Part shown: piece after piece, positions 25,718 through 34,221 of the stretch | Layout of the letters: each line of letters starts with the position of its first letter | Position numbering within the stretch: the stretch's first letter is position 1 | Notes under the pieces: generated by a model | What the model was told of the DNA's origin: nothing | Seen by the model: the letters and a program-made list of their open reading frames with translations, nothing else | Databases searched by the model: none | Assembly (NCBI RefSeq): GCF_003965815.1 | Contig: NZ_RXOE01000001.1 | Span: 496,001-560,000, forward strand | Direction: 5' to 3' | Length of the DNA stretch: 64,000 bases | Origin: Variovorax gossypii | Lineage (GTDB): Bacteria; Pseudomonadota; Gammaproteobacteria; Burkholderiales; Burkholderiaceae_C | Made by a program: the position numbers and the translations under genes

Positions 25718-26893
25718 CTACACGGGTTCCTGCTGCGTCGTGCAGTGGATGCCGCCGCCGCCCGCGGCGATGGCGTCGATGTTCAGCTGCACGATCTGGT
25801 GGCTGGGCAACTGGGCCGCCAGCGCATTGCGGGCCGCCGAGTCGGCGACAGCATCGCCGAATTCGGGTAGGAAAAGGGCCTTGTCGGTGATCAGGAAATT
25901 CACGTAGCCGGCGGCGAAGTCCTTGCGGGCGAACTCGGGTCGCACCTTGCCAGGCGTTTCCAGCACGACGATCTGCAGGGCACGGCCGCGTGCGTCGGTG
26001 GCCGTGCGCAGCAGTTCCAGGTGGCGCCGTGTCACCTTGTGGTCGAAGGAGGTCTCGTCGTTTTCCAGCGCCGCGACGATCACGCCCGGCTTGATGAAGC
26101 GGGCATAGAAGTCGGTATGGCCGTCCGTGATGTCGCGGTTGGCGATGCCCGGCAGCCAGATGATCTTTTCCAGGCCCAGCAGTCGCTTGAGCTCGACTTC
26201 GGCGTCGGCCTTGCTGACGCCAGGATTTCGGTTGGCGTTGAGCACGCAGCTCTCGGTGATGATGGCCGTGCCTTCGCCGTCGACTTCGATGCCGCCGCCT
26301 TCCATCACGAGCCGGCTGCGCAGCAGCGGAACACCGGACAGTTCGGCCATGCGCGCGGCCACCGTGGCGTCGCGGGCGTGCGGCTGCTTGTTGCCCCATC
26401 CGTTGAAATTGAAGCTCACCGCGGCGCGCTCGCCGCGGGCGTTGCGAACGAAGACGCAGCCGGTGTCGCGCATCCAGAGGTCGTCGATCTCGTGCTGGAT
26501 CAGTTGCACGTTGGAGCCGCAGAGCTGCCGGGCCGTGGCGAAATCGTCCGCGCCCACAAGCATCTTGACCGGTTCATAGACGCTGATCGCGTTGGCGATG
26601 CGCGCCAGGGCCTGCTGCACCGGCTGGCGCATGGGCGCGGTCCACACGGATTCGCGGGCGGCGAAAGCCATCCAGACTGCGCGGTGCGGAGCGCTTTCGT
26701 CGGGCATGCGCCAGGCTTCGGCGGGCTGCGGGGAGGGCGAAGGGGCGTTCGGGGAGGGTGTTGGAAAAGGAGCCGGCATGGGGAACAAGGCTTGGGAGCC
26801 GCCACCGCCACTACCGCCGCCGCCGCATGCGGCAAGGATGCCGCTCATGAATCCGAGGCTGCCAAGGCCCATCAGGGCACGTCGAGTCGTCAT
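25718..26893 (-). CDS. Agmatine-deiminase family paralogue, predicted lipoprotein
   Basis: 391-aa paralogue of the downstream gene. The leader combines a twin-arginine pair (MTTRRALMGLGS) and a lipobox-like ILAACGGGG, so it is probably a Tat-exported lipoprotein. A Gly/Pro-rich linker (about residues 23-55) precedes the enzyme domain. Catalytic motifs remain: WMRDTGC (the usual Pro is Cys), DGHTDFYARF and GGGGIHCTTQQ with Cys384. It and its neighbour share long identical stretches such as GGGIEV..GTAIITESCVLN. The LysR regulator lies 110 bases upstream on the same strand. Confidence 0.88.
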   Translation of the reverse strand: MTTRRALMGLGSLGFMSGILAACGGGGSGGGGSQALFPMPAPFPTPSPNAPSPSPQPAEAWRMPDESAPHRAVWMAFAARESVWTAPMRQPVQQALARIANAISVYEPVKMLVGADDFATARQLCGSNVQLIQHEIDDLWMRDTGCVFVRNARGERAAVSFNFNGWGNKQPHARDATVAARMAELSGVPLLRSRLVMEGGGIEVDGEGTAIITESCVLNANRNPGVSKADAEVELKRLLGLEKIIWLPGIANRDITDGHTDFYARFIKPGVIVAALENDETSFDHKVTRRHLELLRTATDARGRALQIVVLETPGKVRPEFARKDFAAGYVNFLITDKALFLPEFGDAVADSAARNALAAQLPSHQIVQLNIDAIAAGGGGIHCTTQQEPV

Positions 26894-27003
26894 TGAAAAA
26901 ATCTACGGGTAACTACTGAGGCATCGGATTCTGTCGACCTTTACTCATTTGAAAAACTGATCTTTTCTGGACTGATTGGGCAATCCAGCTCATGAATTGG
27001 ATG

Positions 27004-27858
27004 TCAGCCCTTGGAATACGCCAGCAGGCTGTCGAATACCTGCCGAACGAGCGGCAGGCGCGGCTCGCCCTCGGTGCGCGAGATCCAGAGCGTGCCGAGC
27101 GGCAGGCTCGGGTATGCGGCGAGGTGCCGCAACTGGCCGCTGCGCAAGGCTTCGTCGGCCAGCAGGCGCGACAGGAGCGCCACGCCATGGCCGCGCAAGG
27201 CGGCGTCGAGCAGAAGGCGCGGATCGTCGTAGATCGCGAGCCTGCGCAGGTTGCCGAAATGCTCACGGATGAAGGGGCCGATGCGGTCGCTCGTGAGGTC
27301 GGTTTCCAGGCAGAGCATTCCCGCAGGCTGGCCATCGGAGTCCGGGCGCACGACGGCCACGAGCTCGTCGTCGAGCAGCGGGACTTCGAGCACGCCGCGC
27401 TGCTTGAGCGGTTCGCGCGTGATGGCGATGTCGACGTCCATTTCGTCGATATAGCGCGCGGTTTCGTCGATGGAGATGATTGGACAGAGCGCCGGATGCT
27501 CCTGCAGCAGCCGGTCGACGCGCGGTTGCAGCCAGCCCTTGACGACCGGCGCCGGACAGACCAGCGTGACGAGGCTGTCGTCCATGTAGGTCTCGATGCG
27601 GCTCAGGCCGCTGCGGATCTGGTCGAGCGATTTGCCCACGCTGTCGAGCAGCAGTCGGCCGGAGACAGTCAGCTCGACGCCGCGACCTTTGCGCCTGAAC
27701 AGCGGCTGGCCGACTTGCTCCTCGAGCTGCGCGATCTGATGGCTCACGGCGGACTGGGAGATGCAGAGTTCTTCCGCGGCGCGCGAGTAGCTTCCCAGGC
27801 GGGCGGCAGCTTCGAAGCCGATCAGGAATCTGAAGGAAGGCAGTCTGGCGTTCGACAT
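27004..27858 (-). CDS. LysR-family transcriptional regulator (GcvA-like)
   Basis: 284-aa LysR-type regulator. The N-terminal winged helix is FRFLIGFEAAARLGSYSRAA...ISQSAVSHQIAQLEEQVGQPLF (residues about 9-55), followed by the substrate-binding domain (from about 92). The start and length fit the family. It is the first gene upstream of the two deiminase paralogues on the same strand and follows the dipeptide-type binding-protein gene. It may control either; which one is not decided by the sequence. An A+T-rich patch with an inverted repeat lies 86 bases upstream of the start. Confidence 0.93.
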   Translation of the reverse strand: MSNARLPSFRFLIGFEAAARLGSYSRAAEELCISQSAVSHQIAQLEEQVGQPLFRRKGRGVELTVSGRLLLDSVGKSLDQIRSGLSRIETYMDDSLVTLVCPAPVVKGWLQPRVDRLLQEHPALCPIISIDETARYIDEMDVDIAITREPLKQRGVLEVPLLDDELVAVVRPDSDGQPAGMLCLETDLTSDRIGPFIREHFGNLRRLAIYDDPRLLLDAALRGHGVALLSRLLADEALRSGQLRHLAAYPSLPLGTLWISRTEGEPRLPLVRQVFDSLLAYSKG

Positions 27859-27943
27859 GGTGCGGGGGATTCTTGGGGTGATTCGATGCTAATGCTCGGT
27901 GGATGGGAGTCTGCTCGGATGCATTCATATCGTACACAATGTT

Positions 27944-27960
27944 CATTATGTTAAATAATG
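27944..27960. promoter_or_regulatory. A+T-rich inverted repeat upstream of lysR gene
   Basis: CATTAT-GTTAA-ATAATG is a 6+5+6 inverted repeat in a strongly A+T-rich run (about 27925-27975) that stands out from the G+C-rich surroundings. It lies between the LysR start (27858) and the stop of the binding-protein gene (28016). A LysR autoregulatory site or promoter is likely; no exact -35/-10 was assigned. Confidence 0.4.
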
Positions 27961-28015
27961 TGGAGACTCAAATCTATGGACTATTGCCGGCAGCCCCCGC
28001 TGCCGGCACCCAGGT

Positions 28016-29614
28016 TCAGGGCTGGAAATACAGGTCCGAGAAACTTCCCCGGATGTGCTCCCCCGTCGGCGCATAGTCGCGCACCTTCTTCGCCACGACC
28101 GTGATCGCCGGATTGGCACCCAGCTCGATCGACGGAATGTCCCGGTGCACGATCTGCTGGAAGTCGGTGAACAACTGCCGGCGCTTGCCTTCATCGACTT
28201 CGACCGCAGCCGCCTCCAGCAGACGATCCACTTCCGGATTCACGTAGTGCGGCGCATTGGAGAACGGCAGCCCGATCTTGAAGTTCTTCGACCAGAACAC
28301 CCGCTGCACGCCCACAGTGGGATCGAAAAGATTCGTGAGACTTTCCAGCGTCAGGTCGAAGGCGCGATCCGTATAGGCCTTGGTGACGTAGGTCGCGAAG
28401 TCGTAGCTCTCGACCGCCGCATCGATGCCGACTCGCCCCAGCGACTGGCGCACGAAGTCCGCCGCGCGCCGTTCCTGGAAGGGGTTGTAGAGCACCCGCA
28501 GCTTCAGCCGCGTACCGCCGGCACCGCGCTTGAAGCCGGTCGCGTCGAGCGCCGCCTCGGCTTCCTTCGGATTGAACGGATACGGCTGGATGCTCGCATC
28601 GTGATAGCGCGAGATGCCCTTCCCTATCGGCGATGCCGACGGCGTCCCGTAGCCGTACCACACCGTCTTCGCGAACGCATTGACGTCGATGGCCTGCGCG
28701 ATCGCCTTCCGCACCTCGAGCTTCTGCAGCGCGGGCGTGTCCAGGTTGAAGTAGATCTGCTGATGGCTGCCCAGGTACGGCGAGATACGCGTGTCGATCT
28801 CGATCCCGGCCAGCTTCCTGAACCGCTCCACGTCCGACAGCGGAATGCCGCCCGTCCCGTTCGCGAGATCGGCCGCGCCCGACTCCAGCGCCGCAGCGCG
28901 CGCCGCGGCGTCGAGCACGAAGCGCACCACGACGCGGTCCAGGTAGGGCTTGGGCTTGTCCCAGTAGTTCGGATTGCGCTCCAGGATGATGTGGCTACCC
29001 TGCACCCACTCCTTGAACACGAAGGGCCCGGTGCCCACCGGCGCGCTGTTGTACTTGCTGGCGGCGATGTCCGTGCCTTCGTACAGGTGCTTCGGCACGA
29101 TCGGCGATTCGGTCGAGGCCAGCGCCGTCAGCAGGAACGGCGACGGTTTGCTCAAGACGATGACAGCCGTGTACGGGTCAGGCGTCTTCACCTCCACCAC
29201 GTTGGCGAAAGTGCCGCGTCCGCGCGGGTGGACCTGCTTGAGCGTCAGGATCGAGAAGGCCACGTCGGCCGACGTGAAGTCCTTGCCGTCATGCCATTTC
29301 ACGCCCTTGCGCAGCTCGAAGGTGTATTGCAGGCCGTCCTTGCTCTGCGACCACGCCGTGGCGAGCAGCGGCTTCGGCTTGAGTTCGTAGTCGTAGGTCA
29401 GCAGCCCCTCGACGATCTTCGGGCCGATCTCGGCGTTGCCGCCGGCGGTGGTCGTCAGAGGAACGATCGAGGAAGGAACGGGATTGATCAGCCAGTTCAG
29501 CGTGCCGCCCTGGCGCGGCTGGGCCGTGGCAGCCAGCGCCGCGAAGGCGAAAACAGCGGCCACGGCCGATGCCGCACGGTGCGGGGTCGACCGCGTGTGA
29601 TTCCGGAACGTCAT
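28016..29614 (-). CDS. ABC transporter solute-binding protein, dipeptide/nickel family (SBP_bac_5)
   Basis: 532-aa periplasmic binding protein with a signal peptide ending near AATAQP. Family-5 features: GPKIVEGLLTYDYELKPKPL, LRKGVKWHDGKDFTSADVAF, PVGTGPFVFKEWVQGSHI and ERNPNYWDKP. It is closely similar in motif wording to the three binding proteins at 54999, 58143 and 59773. No permease or ATPase lies beside it. It starts ten bases after the MetQ-like gene, so the two are cotranscribed. Ligand unknown; oligopeptide, glutathione-like or other sulfur- or nitrogen-containing compounds are possible. Confidence 0.92.
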   Translation of the reverse strand: MTFRNHTRSTPHRAASAVAAVFAFAALAATAQPRQGGTLNWLINPVPSSIVPLTTTAGGNAEIGPKIVEGLLTYDYELKPKPLLATAWSQSKDGLQYTFELRKGVKWHDGKDFTSADVAFSILTLKQVHPRGRGTFANVVEVKTPDPYTAVIVLSKPSPFLLTALASTESPIVPKHLYEGTDIAASKYNSAPVGTGPFVFKEWVQGSHIILERNPNYWDKPKPYLDRVVVRFVLDAAARAAALESGAADLANGTGGIPLSDVERFRKLAGIEIDTRISPYLGSHQQIYFNLDTPALQKLEVRKAIAQAIDVNAFAKTVWYGYGTPSASPIGKGISRYHDASIQPYPFNPKEAEAALDATGFKRGAGGTRLKLRVLYNPFQERRAADFVRQSLGRVGIDAAVESYDFATYVTKAYTDRAFDLTLESLTNLFDPTVGVQRVFWSKNFKIGLPFSNAPHYVNPEVDRLLEAAAVEVDEGKRRQLFTDFQQIVHRDIPSIELGANPAITVVAKKVRDYAPTGEHIRGSFSDLYFQP

Positions 29615-29624
29615 GTTTTCTCGC

Positions 29625-30431
29625 TCAGAAAGCCGGGATCACCGCGCCCTTGTACTTGTCCTGGATGAACTTGCGGACTTCCGGCGTGTGCAGCGCGGCC
29701 ACCAGCTTCGTAACGGCCGGCGAGCTCGCGTTGTCCTTGCGCGAAGCGATGAAGTTGGCATAGGGCGATTTCTGGCCGCTCTCGATGAAGAGCGCGTCCT
29801 TGCCCGGATCGAGCTTCGCCTCGAGCGCGTAGTTGGTGTTGATCAGCGCCAGGTCCACGTCGGGCAGCGCGCGCGGCAGCTGGGCCGATTCGAGCTCGCG
29901 GATCACCAGCTTCTTCGGGTTGGAGACGATGTCGCGCGCGGTCGACTTGATGTTGGACGGGTCCTTCAGCTTGATCAGCCCTTCCCGCGCCAGCAGCGAC
30001 AGCGCGCGGCCCGAGTTCGACGGATCGCTCGGAATCGCGACCACGGCGCCCTCGCGCAGCTCCGAAGCCTTGCGGATCTTCTGCGAGTAGGCGCCGAAGG
30101 GCTCGATGTGCACGTCGCTGTTGGGCACTTCAACGATGTCGGTCTTGCGGTCCTTGTTGAAGGACTCGAGGTACGGCCGGTTCTGGAAGAAATTGGCGTC
30201 CAGCTGCTTGTCGCTCACCGCCAGGTTCGGCTGCACGTAGTCGTTGAATACGCGCACCTGCAGGTCGACGCCCTGCGCCTTGAGTTGTGGCCGGACGAAC
30301 TCGAGGATCTCGGCATGCGGCACCGGCGATGCGGCCACGCGCAGCACCTCCTGTGCGTGTGCGGCGGCACCGAGGCCAGCAAGGGCAGCAAGCGTCATCA
30401 CAGAGAAAGCGCGTCGGGATGAAAGCAACAT
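29625..30431 (-). CDS. MetQ/NlpA-family solute-binding protein
   Basis: 268-aa binding protein of the NlpA lipoprotein family, usually for D/L-methionine. Start taken at the ATG at 30431 (MLLSSRRAFSVMTLAALAG), which gives a signal peptide ending AAHAQE; 21 extra upstream codons lack signal-peptide character. Unlike classical MetQ there is no lipobox Cys, and there is an Arg pair. Motifs: VFNDYVQPNLAVSDKQLDANFFQ and AIPSDPSNSGRAL are typical. No metN or metI adjoins, so it must borrow a transporter or act elsewhere. A TTCCC-TC-GGGAA palindrome lies at 30441-30452, just upstream. Confidence 0.9.
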   Translation of the reverse strand: MLLSSRRAFSVMTLAALAGLGAAAHAQEVLRVAASPVPHAEILEFVRPQLKAQGVDLQVRVFNDYVQPNLAVSDKQLDANFFQNRPYLESFNKDRKTDIVEVPNSDVHIEPFGAYSQKIRKASELREGAVVAIPSDPSNSGRALSLLAREGLIKLKDPSNIKSTARDIVSNPKKLVIRELESAQLPRALPDVDLALINTNYALEAKLDPGKDALFIESGQKSPYANFIASRKDNASSPAVTKLVAALHTPEVRKFIQDKYKGAVIPAF

Positions 30432-30575
30432 GGTTCGGGGTTCCCTCGGGAAATATGAAACAGGTTTTTGTCGGTGGCCTTCTTCACGCATCAAGCGAGA
30501 AGGCCGGGGCGCCGCAGGTTAGCCGCGCAGCCCTTTCGCTCAAACAACGGATGGGCGCTTCCATATCTGTTTTTC

Positions 30576-30622
30576 GCATGCACGAGCTTGCAAGCTCGGG
30601 CCGCCGCTTCTTATGCATGCAC
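30576..30622. promoter_or_regulatory. 16-base palindrome flanked by 8-base direct repeats in divergent promoter region
   Basis: CGAGCTTG/CAAGCTCG is a perfect 16-base palindrome at 30583-30598. It is flanked by direct copies of GCATGCAC at 30576-30583 and 30615-30622. The site sits in the 282-base gap between the divergent MetQ-like gene and the amidohydrolase gene, so it could be an operator for both. The rest of this gap holds no gene that I can support. Confidence 0.45.
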
Positions 30623-30713
30623 CGGCTAAGCAATCCCAAAAGCCTTCTTTGGCGAGCGTGCAGGCCGCGCGTAGCCTGCGCCGTTCCTTCCTTTCCCACC
30701 GAGGAATCCGCAG

Positions 30714-32231
30714 ATGAACGATCGTTTGAACCGCGTGCACGCATCGCGCTCCGCCGCCGTGAAGGCCGGCCTCGACCATCCCGTGATCGACACGGATGTC
30801 CACGTCAACGACTACGCGCCCGTGCTCGAGGACTACGTCGCGCAGTACGGCGGCAACAAGCTCGTCGATGCACTGCGCAAGGCGCTGGGCGGGCGCTTCG
30901 TCACGCGCAACGGCGGCGGCAAGGACTGGTACCAGCAGACGCCCGAGGAGCGCCAGTTCCACCGCACGCTGCGCGCGCCCTGGTGGGCCCGCGTGACGCG
31001 CAACACCTACGACCTCGCCACCTACACGCTGCCCGCGCTGCTGTACGAGCGCCTCGGCGAGCAGGGCTCGGACTACTCGATCCTGTTCCCCAACGACGTG
31101 CTCTCCCCTGCCGCTGCCGGCAGCGAATATCGCCAGCCGCTGCACCGCGCAATCAACCACTTCCATGCCGACCAGTACCGGCCCTACGCCGACCGCCTGA
31201 CACCGGTGGCGGGCATTCCGCTGCACACGCCGCAGGAAGGCATCGAGGAGCTGGAGTTCGCGGTCAAGACGCTCGGTCTGAAGGTGATCAACATCGCCGG
31301 CGGCGTGCGTCGCCCGATCCGCGCCATCGTCGAGAAGTACCCGGCCGCCGAGCACCCCGAGATCGCCAGGCAGGTGGGCTACATCGACTTCTACGGCATC
31401 GACAGCGAGCACGACTACGACCCGTTCTGGGCCAAGGTGGTCGAGCTCGGCGTGCCCGTGACCACGCACTACGGCAGCCAGGGATGGACGGGCCGGCAGT
31501 CGATCAGCAACTACATGAACAACCACATCGGCCATTTCGCCGACGGCTCGCAGGCCTTCGCCAAGGCGTTGTTCTTCGGCGGCGTGACGCGGCGCTTCCC
31601 GGGCCTGCGCGTGGGCCTGCTCGAAGGCGGTGCCGACTGGGGAGCGCATGTCTACACGCACCTCGTGGACCGCTGGGAGAAGCGCAACAGGCATGCGCTG
31701 CGCAACTACGATCCCGCCGAGGCCGACGTCGAGCTGCTCGCATCGCTGTTCGAGCGCTACGGTGCCGACTTCCTCAAGGGCCGCACGCTCGACAAGTCGA
31801 AGCTGCTGCGCGACAGCCTCGGTATTTCCGCGCTGCCGCACAGCCGCGAGCCGAACGAATCGGAGATCGACGACTTCGCGCTCGCCGGCATCGAGAAGGT
31901 CGAGGACATCCGCGACCGCTGGGTCGACAACTTCTACTTCGGCTCCGAGGCGGACGACCGCACCGTGGCCGCGGCCTTCAACGACCGCGTGAACCCGCTG
32001 GGAACCAAGATCAACGCGATCTGGTCGTCCGACGTAGGCCACTGGGACGTGCCCGAATTCACCGAGCCGCTGGCCGAGACCTGGGACCTCGTGCAGCAGG
32101 GCGTCATCTCCGCCGCCGACTTCAAGGCCTTCGTCTTCGGGAACCCGTATCGCTTCTACACCGAGGCCAACCCGCGCTTCTTCGAAGGCACCGAAGTCGG
32201 CCGCAAGCTCGGCCTGAAAGGCGGCAAGTGA
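30714..32231 (+). CDS. Amidohydrolase-family protein (ACMSD-like, amidohydrolase 2)
   Basis: 505-aa metal-dependent TIM-barrel hydrolase. Near the N terminus VIDTDVHVND (residues 24-33) carries the Asp-x-Asp-x-His start typical of amidohydrolase-2 proteins, and LEGGADWGAHVYTHL and HYGSQGW provide further barrel residues. GAGGA lies 8-12 bases upstream of the ATG. It is the first gene of a plus-strand operon with an ABC importer. The stop overlaps the GTG of the binding-protein gene (32228-32231). It may hydrolyse or decarboxylate the imported compound; the actual reaction cannot be read from sequence. Confidence 0.87.
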   Translation: MNDRLNRVHASRSAAVKAGLDHPVIDTDVHVNDYAPVLEDYVAQYGGNKLVDALRKALGGRFVTRNGGGKDWYQQTPEERQFHRTLRAPWWARVTRNTYDLATYTLPALLYERLGEQGSDYSILFPNDVLSPAAAGSEYRQPLHRAINHFHADQYRPYADRLTPVAGIPLHTPQEGIEELEFAVKTLGLKVINIAGGVRRPIRAIVEKYPAAEHPEIARQVGYIDFYGIDSEHDYDPFWAKVVELGVPVTTHYGSQGWTGRQSISNYMNNHIGHFADGSQAFAKALFFGGVTRRFPGLRVGLLEGGADWGAHVYTHLVDRWEKRNRHALRNYDPAEADVELLASLFERYGADFLKGRTLDKSKLLRDSLGISALPHSREPNESEIDDFALAGIEKVEDIRDRWVDNFYFGSEADDRTVAAAFNDRVNPLGTKINAIWSSDVGHWDVPEFTEPLAETWDLVQQGVISAADFKAFVFGNPYRFYTEANPRFFEGTEVGRKLGLKGGK

Positions 32232-33355
32232 ACCGGGTGCATCCTTTCTTCGCCAACCTGCGCCGCTGGGCCGCCCCGCCCCTCGCCCTGGTCTTCGCCC
32301 TGGCCCTCACGGCGGCAGCCGTCTCGCCCGCACAGGCCGCGCCGGACACCATCCGAATCGGCGTCGCCACCGCGGGCGGCGGCGATCCCGTCACCTGGGG
32401 CGGCTCGCCGGGCGGCGTCGCGCGCGTCAACAACTGGCTGGAGGACGAGTTCAAGGCCTCGGGCATCAAGGTCGAGTGGCTGTTCTTCAAGGGCGCCGGC
32501 CCGGCTGTGAACGAGGCGCTTTCCAACAAGCAGATCGATTTCGCCTACCAGGGCGACCTGCCGCAGATCGTCGGCCGCTCCAACGGCCTGAAGACCAAGC
32601 TGCTGCTGGTGAGCGGCGCGCGCAACAACCTCTACCTGGTGGCGCCGCCGAAATCGGACATCAAGTCGATCAAGGACCTGAAGGACCGCACCGTCTCGAT
32701 CTTCCGCGGCACCAACGGCCATCTCGTCGCCATCAACGTGCTGGCGGCCAACGGGCTGGCCGAACGCGACATCAAGGGCGTGAACCTCGACACCGGCAGC
32801 GCGCAGGCCGCGCTGGTGTCGAACGGCGTCGATGCGGCCTTCGGCGGCTACGAGTGGTTCAAGGTGCGCGATCAGGGCCTGGCCAAGGTGGTGTATTCCA
32901 CGCAGGGACAAGACCCGGCCTTCACGCGCCAGGCCTCGCTGCTGGTTCGCTCCGAGTTCGAGCAGGCCAACCCGGCCGAGGTGCAGCGCGTGGTCGACGT
33001 GTTCGTGCGCGCGGCGCGCTGGTCGTCCGACGAGAAGAACCGCGACGAGCTGTTCCGCATCTGGGCGCGCAGCGGCACGCCGGTCGCGTCGTGGGCGGCG
33101 GAGTTCGACCAGCAACAGCTCGCCGCGCGCAACTCGCCGCTGGTCGACGACTTCATCATCGGGCGTTACAAGGCCGTGGTGGCCGATGCGCTCAAGCTCA
33201 AGCTGATCCGCCGCGAGGTGTCGATCGACGACTGGTTCGACACGCGCTACCTGAAGAACGCGCTGAAGAAGCAAGGGCTGGAGAACTACTGGACGGCCTA
33301 CGACGCCAAGGGCAATCCCAAGGCTGGTTCTGCCGCATCGGTCGCGGCCAGATGA
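32228..33355 (+). CDS. ABC solute-binding protein, sulfonate/nitrate/taurine type (SsuA-like)
   Basis: 375-aa periplasmic binding protein with a signal peptide ending SPAQAAPDT. Family features: FQGDLPQ-type loop (FAYQGDLPQIVG), SIFRGTNGHLVAINVLAANGL, and the C-terminal DDWFDTRYL. It starts at a GTG that overlaps the amidohydrolase stop by four bases, and its stop overlaps the first permease (33352-33355). With two permeases and one ATPase it makes a full importer. An aliphatic sulfonate or related anion is the most likely ligand class. Confidence 0.92.
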   Translation: MNRVHPFFANLRRWAAPPLALVFALALTAAAVSPAQAAPDTIRIGVATAGGGDPVTWGGSPGGVARVNNWLEDEFKASGIKVEWLFFKGAGPAVNEALSNKQIDFAYQGDLPQIVGRSNGLKTKLLLVSGARNNLYLVAPPKSDIKSIKDLKDRTVSIFRGTNGHLVAINVLAANGLAERDIKGVNLDTGSAQAALVSNGVDAAFGGYEWFKVRDQGLAKVVYSTQGQDPAFTRQASLLVRSEFEQANPAEVQRVVDVFVRAARWSSDEKNRDELFRIWARSGTPVASWAAEFDQQQLAARNSPLVDDFIIGRYKAVVADALKLKLIRREVSIDDWFDTRYLKNALKKQGLENYWTAYDAKGNPKAGSAASVAAR

Positions 33356-34221
33356 GCGCCGAAGCCGAGCTGACGGCCGTCCTGCAACCGCGTGACGACA
33401 CACCCGCGTCCGGCAGGGCGCGAGCTCTCGCCCCGTCGCTGTCCTGGCGCCGCATCGCCCGCCTCGGCGAGGGCGCCCTCCCCTGGCTCCTGCCCGTCGC
33501 GCTGCTCGCGCTCTGGTACACGGGCGCCGAGCAGGGCTGGATCTCTCCGCAGGTACTGCCGCCGCCCCGGTTCGTCTGGGAAACCCTGCGCGACCTGGCC
33601 ACCAGCGGCGATCTCTGGCTGCACGTGAGCACCAGTTTCGCGCGCGTGGGCATCGGCTTCGCCGTCGGCACGCTGCTGGGCTTCGTGCTGGGCACCGCCA
33701 TGGGCCTGTCGCGCAGCTTCGAGGCCTATGTGCTGCCCACCTTCAATGCGCTGGTGCAAATCCCGGTGCTGGCCTGGCTGCCCTTCGTGCTGCTGATCGT
33801 GGGCATCGGCGAGCCGCTGAAGTACATCCTGATCGCCAAGGCGGCCCTGGTGCCGGTGGCACTGAACACGCTGCAGGGCTTCCGCCAGACGCCGGTTTCG
33901 CTGCGTGAGGTGGGCGAGGTCTACGGCTACGACCGGCGCCAGCAGGTGCTCGAGATCGTGCTGCCGCACGCCGTGCCCACGCTCTTCACCGGCGTACGGC
34001 TGGGCTTCACCAAGGCCTGGCTCTCGCTGGTCGTGGTGGAACTCGTGGCCTCAAGCGAAGGGCTGGGCTATCTCATCGTCTACGGACGCCAGCTGTTCCA
34101 GCTCGACCTGGTGATGGCGGCCGTGATCGTGGTGGGCGCCATCGGCTATGCCATCGACCGCCTGCTCGACAGGCTCGAGGCCGCCGTGCGCCGGCGCCAG
34201 CCCGGCGGAGCCGCGCGATGA
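33352..34221 (+). CDS. ABC transporter permease, SsuC/TauC type (first)
   Basis: 289-aa inner-membrane permease with about six membrane segments. The EAA-type cytoplasmic loop is REVGEVYGYDRRQQVLEIVLPHAVPTLFTGVRLG. Start is fixed by ATGA overlap with the binding-protein gene and the stop overlaps the second permease by four bases (34218-34221). A polar N-terminal tail of about 45 residues precedes the first helix. Confidence 0.93.
   Translation: MSAEAELTAVLQPRDDTPASGRARALAPSLSWRRIARLGEGALPWLLPVALLALWYTGAEQGWISPQVLPPPRFVWETLRDLATSGDLWLHVSTSFARVGIGFAVGTLLGFVLGTAMGLSRSFEAYVLPTFNALVQIPVLAWLPFVLLIVGIGEPLKYILIAKAALVPVALNTLQGFRQTPVSLREVGEVYGYDRRQQVLEIVLPHAVPTLFTGVRLGFTKAWLSLVVVELVASSEGLGYLIVYGRQLFQLDLVMAAVIVVGAIGYAIDRLLDRLEAAVRRRQPGGAAR

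Noticed and set aside
30703..30712. Third copy of the 22-base regulatory element (GGAATCCGCA)
   Set aside because: Only ten bases match and they overlap the ribosome-binding region of the amidohydrolase gene; chance match is likely.
30432..30713. Methionine or SAM riboswitch upstream of the MetQ-like gene
   Set aside because: No conserved core of SAM-type riboswitches could be recognised; only short palindromes are present.
30287..32227. Long upstream extension of the SsuA-like frame
   Set aside because: It reads through the amidohydrolase gene in another frame and has no domain; the GTG at 32228 with signal peptide is the real start.
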